Below, in pieces: positions 1 to 10,947 of a stretch of 64,000 nt of DNA. Numbering within the stretch: the first letter of the stretch is position 1; the number at the start of each line of letters is the position of its first letter. The position numbers and the translations under genes are program-made. Location of the stretch: the NCBI GenBank assembly GCA_036877525.1, contig JAZGTH010000068.1, positions 5,710,001-5,774,000 of the forward strand, in the 5' to 3' direction. Source of the DNA: Chromobotia macracanthus. Its lineage: Eukaryota > Chordata > Actinopteri > Cypriniformes > Botiidae. The notes beneath the pieces were generated by a model. It saw only the letters and a program-made list of their open reading frames with translations. It was not told the DNA's origin and searched no databases.

Positions 1-230
1 CATACGAACGACTTTGAAAGCTTGATGACAAAATCAGATAACATTTCATTAACATTCCCAGTTTTGTAACGACAAACAAGAATTTTTAACCTTTTAAAAC
101 TGCTGTTTGATGAAGAAGCTTTAGACAACATGTGACAACATGTGACACTCATTCTGAACAGGAAGCCACTTGTGACAACAGCACTTATTTTTATCACTCA
201 TGTTTCTTCTTTTGTCTCTGTAATCCACAG
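1..230 (+). other. lnpep: lnpep intron upstream of the first visible coding exon
   Basis: No coding content is seen here. The stretch ends in a pyrimidine-rich tract and a TCCACAG acceptor at 224-230, directly before the first visible coding exon. It contains short direct repeats of 'ACATGTGACA' near 128-150. Confidence 0.7.
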
Positions 231-3200
231 ACAGAGCTCCACTGCCCAGGAACATGATTGAAAATGACATGTTTGAAGAGGAGCCAGATGTGGTGGATTT
301 GGGGAAGGAGTCCCCGTCCTATCCCATCGACTCGGACGACGTGGTTTATGAACCCCGCAGCTCACGACTGCTAGTCCGAGGCCTGGGAGAAAATGACCTG
401 GATGAAGATGAGGAAGACTACGAGTCGTCTGCTCGGCTTCTTGGCATGTCCTTCATGAACCGCAGTTCTAACCAGCGTAGTGCTGCCTCATCCTACACCC
501 GCCAGCAGTCTTCCGGGTGGTGCTCAATGCCTTCTGCTCGGACTATGGTTGTAGGTGTTCTCATATTGGTGCTGGTGGCCTCCATGGCGATGGTCATCTA
601 CTTCCTGCCAGGTTGCACATTCACTAGGAATGGCTGTAAGAAAAGCAACTCTACCGTGGACACCGTCTATCCTATTTCCAAAAGTGGAGAGCTTTTTCCA
701 TGGACTGAGTTGAAGTTACCAGCCAGTGTGCACCCGGTGCATTACAATATTTCACTCCATCCCAACCTGACCTCCATGACCTTCCAAGGCAGCGTGTCCA
801 TCACAGTGCAAGTCTTGCAGGAAACCACGAAGATTGTCCTACACAGTTCTGATATGAACATAATCAAAGCCACATTTGAGGGTAAAAAGGTCAAGATCCT
901 GGAGTACGAACCTTGGCAGCAGATTGCCATCAAATTTCCAGAAGATCTTAAGAAGGGATCTTATGTTCTTAACATTAACTACACAGCAAATCTCTCCACC
1001 AGCTATGACGGATTTTACAACAGTTCCTATGTGGACACAAATGGAACAAAAAGGTACCTGCAGACCAGTTAATCTTTGAGTAATTTTGAATATTTGAATA
1101 TTTATATTAATAAAATTATATTTATATAATTGTTTTATACATTTTGAATAGTTTCTTCTTAATTGTGTTATGGTAATCGGATAACTCATGCAATACCTGG
1201 AATTTGTATAATGTTTGTTCCAGAGTTTTGGCTGCTACTCAATTTGAACCGCTGGCAGCTCGCAAGGCTTTCCCCTGTTTTGACGAGCCAGCCTTCAAAT
1301 CCACTTTTCTCATTAAGATGACGAGAGAACCAAAATACATCAGTCTTTCAAACATGCCCAAGGTAGTTGATTAATTAGTTTCCATAATTTGAATAGTAAT
1401 CCATTGACTGATTAGTAATTCATATAATCTTTTGATTGCTCTTTGGTTAAATTATGATTATTAAATTGTGTTACATTATGTTATTTGTAGGCCAAGACCA
1501 CGGATTTAAAGAACAGCCTTATAGAAGATGAGTTTGAGAAGAGTGTGAACATGAGCACTTACTTAGTCGCTTTTGTCGTGGGTGAATTAAGTCATGTCAG
1601 CAGGAACGTCTCAGAAACAACGGTATGCGTCTCGTGAAAAATGTTGTGTGCTGATAAACAGTAGTGCACTGCGGTATCATTCTCTATTCTTTCCACTGTT
1701 GTGCAGGTGTCTGTATATGCAGTTCCAGACAAGCAGGACCAAATGCATTATGCGCTGGACACTGCGTGTAAATTGCTCGAGTTCTACAACAGGTTTTTCA
1801 ACAGCAGCTACCCTTTAAGCAAGCTGGGTGAGAAAGCTTTCCTGACTCTACAAACAGTGATTATTGAACAGCTGGGAATACATGTTAAAGGGATAGTTCA
1901 CACAAAAATGAACAAATAAACGTAACGTTTACAGAGTCTTCTTGCCTAATCAATAGATTTAGTGGCTATTCCTGACTTCCTCGCTGGTGCTATGGAGAAC
2001 TGGGGACTCATCACATTCCGTGAGACGACTTTGCTAGTGGGGGATAACTCCTCCCCTATAGATAAACAGCTGGTGACCTCTGTCATTGCCCATGAACTTG
2101 CCCACCAGGTGATGAACTTTCTAAATAAATCAAAATTTTCAGGATAATAACAGTCACATTACAACAGCAACACACACAATACGAAATGGCAGACTCTGTG
2201 TCTGCATAGCCGTACTTTACACTGTTAGGTACAGTGTGTGGGTGGAATTAAGCATTGTTGACATCCACCTTTGATTTACGTAGGAACTTGTTTCAGATAG
2301 TTGCAAGTTAAATAAAATCAACAAACCTGCTGATTTATGAACTTTTGAATTAAAATGAAAGCTGTCTTTACATAAACAAATGCTCCTCAGACGTTCTGTA
2401 CTGATGTGCTGATATTGTTCCATTCAGTGGTTTGGAAATCTGGTCACTATGAGATGGTGGAACGATCTCTGGCTGAATGAAGGATTTGCAACATACATGC
2501 AGTACATGTCAGTTCAAACCGTGTTCCCAGATCTTGATATAGTAAGTTTTACTTTACATTAGTTTATGTTTATGTTTAGTTTACATAGTTTTGCATAGTT
2601 TTTGGCAAAACATTTGTCCACAAGAAAAGCAGAAAGGTGACTGTTGTGTTTTCATGTCAGGACACAGAGTTTTTAAGTGTGCGTTTTAAAGCCCTGGCCA
2701 GAGATGCCCTGAACTCCTCTCACGCAGTGTCAGCTGCAGTGAACACTCCAGAGCAGGTGGAGGAGATGTTTGATTCTGTCTCCTATGAGAAGGTACCTCA
2801 GAAATGACCTGTCACACATGTAGTGAATTCAGTTAACCCTCATGCAAGTTATTCTCAGGACGTTTCGTTTTGGTGTTTTTCACAAAGGGGGCTTCTATAC
2901 TGCTAATGCTCAATTCAGTACTCACAGAGGAGGAGTTCCGGAAGGGAGTGATCGAGTATTTACAAACATATACGTTTGGAAACACAATAAGTGAAGACTT
3001 ATGGAACAGTCTTACCCAGGTCAGACCTTTTCTGCACCATATGAAGGTTGATTCTTATGTAGTGACAAACATTTACAGTAAAATAAAAATCATTTTAGAT
3101 GCTGTTTGAGACGTTGTTCTGGTTAGTGTGGGTTTTAATGCGTGTGTTGTTCCCAGGTAAGTAAAGAGCCCTTCAGTGTAGCCCAGATGATGCAGACATG

Positions 3201-6200
3201 GACTGTTCAGAAGGGCTTTCCTCTTGTCACAGTGAAGAGGAACAGCACTCAGATCACACTGACCCAAAAACATTTCCTTCTGAATGCTGAAAATGCCACA
3301 GATGACAGGTTAGAACACTTTCAGTACTGTTGTCACCATTTACACTCTCATAGGTGAGATTAGATCTGTCTGTATTTGGTTAGTAATGCTAATAATCTTT
3401 CAAAAGGATACTTTTGTACTAAACTAGGTACTTCATCATCAGTCACATCATGAGATAAGAATAGTCTTTTTGTTTAAAGGGGGTCAGAGGCCCAGACAGA
3501 CACTGATTGAAGACAAAGGTTGATTTATAGTGATGTGCAATAATGCTAAATGTGATTTGATAATGCTTTAAGTTCGTAAAGTGAATTTAAATTGTTGAAA
3601 TATATTTAAAACGCTACAGTTTTCCTGTAGCTCAACTGGTAGCGCTTTGCATTAGCAGTGCAAAGGTCATGGGTTCGATTCCCAGGGAGCACATGTACTG
3701 ATAAAATGTGTAACTTGAGTGTACTGTTAGTTGCTTTGGATAAAAGCGTCTGCATAAATAACAAATGCATAAATGTAAAAACTGAGAAGTATATGACCAA
3801 CAAACATGTTTCACGTCCTTTCTGGAGGAAGAAAGGTTCACTACAACTTCTGAAAGTAACAAGCCATGTTTTGTGTTAACGTGTGTCAGTCTCTCTGCTG
3901 TCTGCATCTCCTAAAACTTCACCTTTAAATAACTTTTTAAAGTATTAAAATAATTTTGTTGTTGCAAACCATTTCAATATGTATATTTGCAATAATTCAA
4001 TATATTGTGCAGCCCTAGTTAATCTATACTCACCGCTGTTGTTTTACTCTTAGCAGCTTGTGGCACATTCCCCTGACATATGTGAATGACAGCTGTAGTG
4101 CTCTCAGCGCCTGCAAGCAAGTGTTCCACCTGAAGAACAAAACAGGTTAATATCATCCCCCACATTACATGGGACATTGATGAAGAGTTCACTTATTGTA
4201 TGCAGTAAAAGGGACAGTTCATCCAAAAATGAGAATTCCTCTGTCATTTACTCCCCCCATGTCATTCCACATGTGTGACCTTTTTGCTTCTGAGGAACAC
4301 AAAGATAAAAGATAAAGTACATTAGTAACAAAACCACTGAGACATTTCTCAAAATATCTTCTCTTGTGTTCCACAGAAAAAGAACAGTCAGTTTTGGAAT
4401 AACATAAGGATGAGTAAATGATGGACAAATTTTCATTTTTACAAACAATAAATCAAAGAGTTATGGATTAGAGAGACAGTTTAACAGTTTGTTCATTGTT
4501 TTGTTGCTTGAATCTTTTACAGCAACATTAAAGCTTCCAGGTCCAGTGAAATGGCTGAAGTTCAACTACAGGAGTGATGGCTTCTACATAGTGCATTATG
4601 ATGAGGAGGGGTGGAGGACATTGATCCAGGCATTGAGTGCTGACATCAATGTTCTCACCCATAAAGACAGAGCGTCACTCATCAACAATGTCTTCGCTCT
4701 CTCCAGGTAGATCTACTTTTAAATGGAGAGTCACAGTCATGAAAAACCTTGAATTGTATACCTTGCATTGTATTTACAGTCTGCCAAATGAGTAAATGTA
4801 AGTCTTCTCTCCAGACTGGGCGAGGTGTCCTTCAGGCAGGTCTTGAATCTGCTGGAGTACATCAAAAGTGAGACTGAGACGGCTCCTCTGACTGAAGCTC
4901 TGTTCCAGCTCGCTCAGATCTTCAGATTGCTTGACAAAAGATCAGAGTTGAACTTGGCCTCCAGAATGAGGGTTGGTACAACATCTAGCATAGAAATAGT
5001 AGTCAATTGGTTTGTTGTATCGCCATTGATTTAATCTTTTAAAACGTGTTTTGTGTTTTTCTGTCTTTGCAGAGTTACATTTTTGACCACTTTGGAAGAT
5101 TGATGGAGAGTCAGTCGTGGAAAACGGAAAGCTCTGTATCAAAGATGACTCTCAGGTCTGCTCTGCTCGAGATGGCATGTTTCCTCGACAGTCCCAACTG
5201 CACACAACAGGCTAAATATCTCTTCAATCAGTGGTTGACCTCCAACAAGACCCTTCTGTACGTTTAAGCAACGATTAACATGATTTAGTTATTAGTTTTA
5301 GCCATTTAAAGCATTTTCGTATCACATATCACATTATTTTGCAAGTTATCGCATATAACATTTTTCTTCAGTGTTGTGCAGCCCTGGAGGTTAGTCTGCA
5401 GAGACGGAAATGACTTCTTTTTTTTTTTAACTGCTCACTCCTGCATGGTTTCTAGGAATTTGTAGAGTATCAGATGAGTGATTGCAGAGGAACAGATCAG
5501 TTACTTCTGTCTTGTTACAGGATTCCCAGTGACCTCATCAGAACAGTCTTCAAAGTTGCTGCCCAATCAGAAGATGGCTGGCATGAGCTGTTAGAAACAT
5601 ATAAATATTCCATCAATGACGCAGAGAAGCACAAGACACTGGAGGCTCTGGCCAGCACTCAGGACACACGCAAAATTATATGGTGAGGCTGGACCGCTTA
5701 TCTTTCATGGAGGAAATCTTGAATTATCAACACACAAATACTACATTTCATTTTGTTTTTCCCTTAAGGATTTTACAAAAAAGTCTCGACGGGAGTGTGA
5801 TCCCGACACATGAATTTCCCTTCGTGGTCAACACGATTTGCAGGAACTTTGCTGGCTACCTTTATGCTTGGGATTTTGTAAAGGAAAACTGGGAGAAAAT
5901 CACTCAAAAGTGAGTGGAGGATTTATTCGATATGAAAAGTCCAGTGTTTTAGAGTCATTGTTTAGTATGAAAAACAGACTGTAGTTTAATCTGTTTAAGT
6001 GAACAGTTCATGAAAAATACAGTGACAATTTCAACTTTTTTTTATTAGGGAATGCTTATAATAATTTAAACAAAATCGTTTTCACAGTTTAAACTAACCT
6101 GACTCGATAAACTAAATTTATATACACGTGCTTGACTGTGTTCTTTTAATGTCAAAATGAATAGTTTCCAAATATCATAATCACACATTGTTATTGCAGT

Positions 6201-6623
6201 ATTAGTGTATTGAACCCTTTAAAACAGTGAGCTAATTTTTTTACTAATCAATGTTTTGATACATGTATTTACATGTTAAATGTGTAATTCAATGTGCTTT
6301 TCTTGATTTGTTTGATACAAGGTTTCCTGTTGGATCCTTTGCCATTCAAAGCCTCATCATGTCCACAACCAGCCAGTTTTCCACAAAAAGACATCTCATC
6401 GAGGTCTGTAAACCAGAAAACCATTATTTTAATTCTAACGATGTTTAATTATTAATGTTGTTCATTGTCATTGACTAACTTCCTCCTTTAGGCTCAAACC
6501 TTCTTCAGCTCTCTGGGGGAGAGAGGATCTCACATGAGGGTTGTGCAGGAGGCCACAGAGACCATCAGGTTAAATATGCGATGGATGGAGGAGAACCTGA
6601 GGACACTGCAGCAGTGGCTGTAG
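231..6623 (+). CDS. lnpep: leucyl/cystinyl aminopeptidase (IRAP, oxytocinase), M1 zinc peptidase; 5' end outside window
   Basis: This is a type II membrane M1 aminopeptidase that removes N-terminal residues from oxytocin, vasopressin and angiotensin peptides and resides in insulin-responsive GLUT4 vesicles (family knowledge). I read 17 coding exons: 231-1053, 1224-1362, 1491-1622, 1707-1827, 1957-2108, 2428-2541, 2661-2792, 2888-3019, 3157-3308, 4054-4145, 4523-4706, 4815-4971, 5073-5257, 5521-5682, 5769-5909, 6322-6403, 6492-6623. All introns are GT-AG and every junction keeps phase, giving 1009 residues. Counting from the Met at 254, there is an acidic cytosolic tail with two dileucines (RLLVRG, RLLGMSF), a membrane helix at about 98-118, the exopeptidase motif GAMEN (1986-2000), HELAH (2091-2105) and, 18 residues after it, the third zinc ligand Glu (2479-2481). 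The family's usual length is about 1025. The exon opens with an incomplete codon and reads RAPLPRN before Met 254, which matches the mammalian sequence upstream of that Met, so true translation starts in an upstream exon. Confidence 0.96.
1884..1920. mobile_element. short fragment of the 'AAAGGGATAGTTCAC' terminal-repeat element
   Basis: The string 'TTAAAGGGATAGTTCACAC' followed by 'AAAAATGAA' matches the terminus of the fuller copies at 13234, 41717 and 11653. It sits in the lnpep intron between the exons ending at 1827 and starting at 1957. Confidence 0.6.
3622..3785 (+). mobile_element. tRNA-derived SINE in an lnpep intron
   Basis: The 5' part reads like a tRNA with a box A-like 'TAGCTCAACTGG' (about 3630-3641) and a box B-like 'GGTTCGATTCC' (about 3671-3681), but its stems are imperfect. 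The 3' part carries 'GGATAAAAGCGTCTGC' followed by an AAATGCATAAATGTAA-type tail, which is the tail typical of fish tRNA-SINEs mobilised by L2-type LINEs. It is therefore a SINE and not a functional tRNA gene. It lies in the 745-bp intron between the exons ending at 3308 and starting at 4054. Confidence 0.8.
4054..4056 (+). promoter_or_regulatory. lnpep: NAGNAG tandem splice acceptor of lnpep
   Basis: The acceptor reads TCTTAGCAG. Use of the first AG starts the exon at 4054 and adds one Ser before Leu-Trp-His; use of the second starts it at 4057 and drops that residue. Both keep the frame. Confidence 0.55.
4206..4441 (+). mobile_element. non-autonomous DNA element, 'AAAGGGACAGTTCATCC' copy
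   Basis: The left end 'AAAAGGGACAGTTCATCC' and the internal 'CATTTCTCAAAATAT', 'TTGTGTTCCACAGAA' and 'GGATGAGTAAATGATGGA' all recur in the copies at 13234 and 41717. The right terminus is eroded. The element makes up most of the lnpep intron between the exons ending at 4145 and starting at 4523. Confidence 0.75.
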
Positions 6624-9240
6624 TATGAGGACACTGCTCCTCACTCCTTCAGGTGTGAGTGATGTTATCAAGACAACAGCCAGAGCCAATCATTCACAAA
6701 GTCGAGACTGTAGGAGGCAGATATGCTGTGTAACAATGTTGTTTTTCAACACCCTGTAGAGAATTCACTCCAGTGAAATAACTGCTTAGCAGAGATCTGC
6801 CATAAAATATTTAAAAGGAGCTTTAATCTTAGTGTAAATAAACGGGTTGTGTGTGGAGCAATAGACATATTTCTTTGCTCATTCCTGGGTGAAATGAAAG
6901 CGTAACGTCAGCATATGATTTCCTGTGTCATGACTTCAACATAAATAGCTGCTTCACAAACATTAGCACATTATCTTCTCTCAGTTCACTTTGAGGCCTG
7001 ACTCTTGACTCGTGAGCGTGCGTGTGTGGCTCTGGCCTCAAGCACTTTTTGCACTATTCAAAGTTGCATCTTGCTCAGGGCAAATCTGGTTGTTTATGAA
7101 ATATTATGTTTCATTTAAACTTTTTATGTTGGTGGCTACAGACCAAAACTCCTGTCAGTATCTCTTCATTTGATCTGTAGCGCATATTGCCAAAAATGAC
7201 AATTGCCCAGTAAAGGTTCAGTAAAATGCTGAAATGCAGCTGTAAGACAGAAGCTCCTTTCTGCTGGGTATAAAACCTAAAAAAAATAAACCAGACTTCT
7301 GAATTGATTCATGTGAATTGATATGTGTGGACAATCGATTGTCAGTGTGAGTGTCTTTAGTGTTTTTGGAGGGGAAGAGTTTTGTTTTTCAGTGCCTGTA
7401 TCCGGTACTGTGTAAATGTTCTTGCCTTAGAATTTTTCCCTAAACCTTTCGTCCGTTGCACAAAATGCATTTTGGAGAGTTTCATTTAGGTTTGAGTGAG
7501 TGTATTATGTATTAAGCTTTCATGCATTAATTATGACATCCTCAGTCAGGATTCTTTCCCTGTTTTTATTGTTCTTATGGCCTGAAAAAGCAGATTTGAA
7601 CTTTTTGTTTTGAAACAATTTAAACATAGTTCATGCTCGTTTGCATATAGGTAAATGAGAGCTTATTTCTGCTTGTTTGTTTTGTTTGTTTCATCAAGTC
7701 CACATTTAAAGGGTGGATTTTGTTTTTTGCTATGCACATTGTGAAGCTGAAAATATTTCAGTTTTATTGTTTTATAGGAGGTGATGATGATTTTAAAGTG
7801 TGTGGTTTAAGGGTTTGATTATTATTAATGTGTATTTGTCATCAGGTTGTAAGACGTGGGTCTGTACAGTCACATGACCTGTGGAGGTTGTTTCATTTGT
7901 CACTTGTCAGATCTCTGGTTTAAGGCTGAATGTTTAAGGCTTTTTGTCATGGAAATGTTCTTGCTGTTCAGTTTTTTTTAACGTTTCAAATTCATTGATT
8001 GTCAACCTCTTACAGATGTATCTGTCAATTACACTTTCACCATATACACAGGCCACACACACACGTCATTTTCCTTGTGTTTGTTACACAAACTACTGAA
8101 CTATTTGTATCTCTGGCCTGTTGGATTTGTTGTTTTGTGATGTTGTTGATTTTGTAGGAGGTTTTTATTTGGTTTTAACATCTGTGCTCACGGTATATCA
8201 TAAGTTAATATGATAACTATGCTTTCAGGTTTTTTTTTGTAGCTCTGTGACCTCACCTCATAAACATCAAGTACGTCTGCTACATTTAAATACAGCTAGT
8301 ACATTTGATACGATTATTTTATATATGCTTTATTAATGGATCCCAAATAGAATGACAGACAACAGCAGCATTGCTTACACTGTAATTACTGTTGAAATGG
8401 CTTTTATGTGACTTCTAACATTAAGTTGCAGGTATCAATGAATGTATTTGTTACTGTAGATTTGGTCAAACATGGACACTGTGATTGTAATTCCCCTGTA
8501 TCTGCCTCTGTCTGGATTAAGAGTATGATTAAATCAAAAGGAAGTGAAATGCATTGAATTTCCATTACATCACTTTCATGGAAATATTGAGATGTTTTAG
8601 GTTCCACCTTCTAATCCTCTCAGTATATGTTTTGTGTGGTTTTGACTGTCATTTGCATAAATAAGGTTATTCATGTAAATGCAATTGTTTTCATGCCAAA
8701 ACTATTGTTTTCCTTCTTGCAGAAACCCTAAATGCTAATTGTTAACTTGTTAGATGAGGAAAGTAGTTTGTAGGATAAATATGTTTTAATTTTCATTGCT
8801 TGAAAGGCTTTTGATGTCTCAGGAAAACAAAATGCTGTGGGTGAAAAACTGTAGCGTATTTGTGCTAAATAGGTTTTAATCCAGTCTAAAGCTTTTTAAG
8901 ACACTGCATTACAAGAGTTAACCAGCGACCCATATTTACACAATAACGTTTAGTGAACAAATTCCCCTGAATTAACTGTACTGTGTCCAAGTTCACTCAC
9001 TGTTCTTCCTGAAGTTCAGTAGAGGTCGCTGTTCTCTCTCTGTCCAAACGTGATTCAATTAACAAGGAAATAAAGACTAAACAGAAAATAAGGGGAAACA
9101 AGACTGTGTGTATAGTAATTATTTTTGTAGTACAGCTATACTCAACATACTTTGTATAATTATAACTGGTGAATAAAAGAGTTTTCAGAGTCTATTATTG
9201 ATTTATTGAAGTTTTTGCATGACTTTTGCCAGAAATAAAC
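6624..9240 (+). other. lnpep: lnpep 3' UTR (probable extent)
   Basis: No ORF of note follows the TAG stop. A first AATAAA lies at 6837-6842 and would give a short 3' UTR. Further candidates occur near 7290, and an AATAAA at 9172-9177 is followed by a GT-rich tract. Long AT-rich UTRs with alternative ends are usual for this gene in mammals. The true end cannot be set from sequence alone. Confidence 0.5.
9172..9177 (+). terminator. lnpep: candidate distal poly(A) signal of lnpep
   Basis: AATAAA is followed within 30 bases by 'GAGTTTTCAGAG' and T-rich DNA. A second candidate, AATAAA, lies at about 9234. Confidence 0.4.
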
Positions 9241-10410
9241 AATTTGCTTTCAGAACTGGAAGTGTAAGGTGAGTTAGATGCATTCAAAATTGTCAGCGTA
9301 GCTCATGGTGTTGCTTGTTTTATAGCCCAGCTCTTGCTTGTGAGGAGCTGAAACTGCACTGCTGGGTTGACAGCAATACGTTTCTAGTGCTGCTGGAGTT
9401 ATAGCAGCGATTGACTATCAGCCCATGTTAATCTACCATATAACTCACAGGTAACCAACTCGATCTCATCCTTAAACCACTAGCTATCTGCTAATTCTCT
9501 TACACATCCCTGATGATAATAATATGAAAAGACTGATGTCTGTATATATGCACTTTTTTAACTGATTCACATGGCTGTAAAAGAACAATGCTAGACTACA
9601 ATGGAAAGCATGACGGATGAACACTCTAGTGGAATCTAATGGAATGCAGAAAATGTCTCATATGGTTGTGCAAAAATAATGATTGTTACAGATGTTAAAG
9701 TGGCAACAAAAATCAGATTTCATGTCAAGGTGTGCTTGACAGGAAAGCTTATATAACAATGCATACATGTGGACACAAATAGTGTGGCCTCAGTATCATT
9801 GTTCCACATGTGACCTTCTTTAACGTCACACAGATCTGAATCTCTGATGTTAACGCAGTGCTCTGTAAATAGTTGATTTTGGCACTGTTGATGCTACACA
9901 ATGACCATCACATGACTGATTATTCAGTCTGGTATGTAGGCTGGGAGTTCAAGCTCAGGACAGCCTGTTATGTTTGTGGCAGTGTGGACTGAAAAAGGAT
10001 GTTTGAACATTTTTTATTGCATTAATGTTAGAATCTTGCCACTGACAGCTCCTCTAAAATTTTCACTTCAGTTCTTACAAACAGCCTGCACGCTGGTTAG
10101 AGAAACAGGTGTCACTCCACTTTTACATAAACTATGCCATTTTTAATCAATTAAAAATGAAAAATCTTTAGAACTTTACCATTAACTCACATGTAATGTT
10201 ATCTTTGCTGGATATATTCTATTTCAATCTGACAGCCTTTAAAAAAACAATTTTAATTTAAATCAATATTAACTTTGAATTAAGACGATAAATTGAGCAT
10301 TATACAATTAAATGTTTACTAATAACATTTATTAGAAAGTATTACTACATTTTATTCATATGAATGTAAAATATATGTAGAAAATATAAAAGCCTTTTAT
10401 GTAAAAATGC
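9241..10410. other. AT-rich stretch between the convergent lnpep and slc14a2 3' ends
   Basis: I see no coding exon, RNA gene or clear repeat. The 10200-10500 part is strongly AT-rich and contains several TTTATT strings (10328, 10351, 10414) that could be slc14a2 poly(A) signals on the minus strand. Confidence 0.5.
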
Positions 10411-10413
10411 ACA

Positions 10414-10947
10414 TTTATTGGCATTTCTAAAAGTCACTATCAAAAATATGATAAAACCATTATTACAAATTAAAAATTACTACAGAATAAATGTATCAAC
10501 TCATCTCTTTTTGTTTTATGCCGTTATATACAGATTACAGCTAGAAAACTAGAAAATGTTTAGTACAAATGAAACAGTTTGGGCGTATTAGATGCCTGTC
10601 CCTATCCAGAAGCTACTGTACAAGTGATTTATATTTTTTGGCTCACACTTCTGTTCCAAAGACAGAAATACTTGTTTTGACATGTCAGTCAAAATAATGA
10701 GACTTTGGACACACCCAGAGCAGATTAACTAGACTGAAACCTGGCCAGCGGTTTTTCTGTTTGCATATTAATTGTAAAGCTGTTGCTTTCATTTGAAAAT
10801 TCTAGATACTAGATTGGGTCTTGTACATAAAAGTTTATATAAAAATTGAGAGGGCTTTCAAAAAAAGTTCATATCACACTGCTACAAATTTGACACTTTG
10901 CTTATACAATCCATATGCCAAATGTTGTAAAGTTGATGGCGTTAAAT
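10414..10947 (-). other. slc14a2: slc14a2 3' UTR (probable extent)
   Basis: This lies directly after the minus-strand stop codon at 10948-10950. TTTATT at 10414-10419 (AATAAA on the minus strand) is the first plausible poly(A) signal. Confidence 0.4.

Noticed and set aside
3622..3692. Possible tRNA gene in the lnpep intron
   Set aside because: Boxes A and B are present, but the cloverleaf stems are imperfect and a SINE tail follows, so it is a tRNA-derived SINE.
6755..6900. Short lnpep 3' UTR ending at the first AATAAA
   Set aside because: It cannot be excluded, but later signals up to 9172 and the absence of other features favour a longer UTR with alternative ends.
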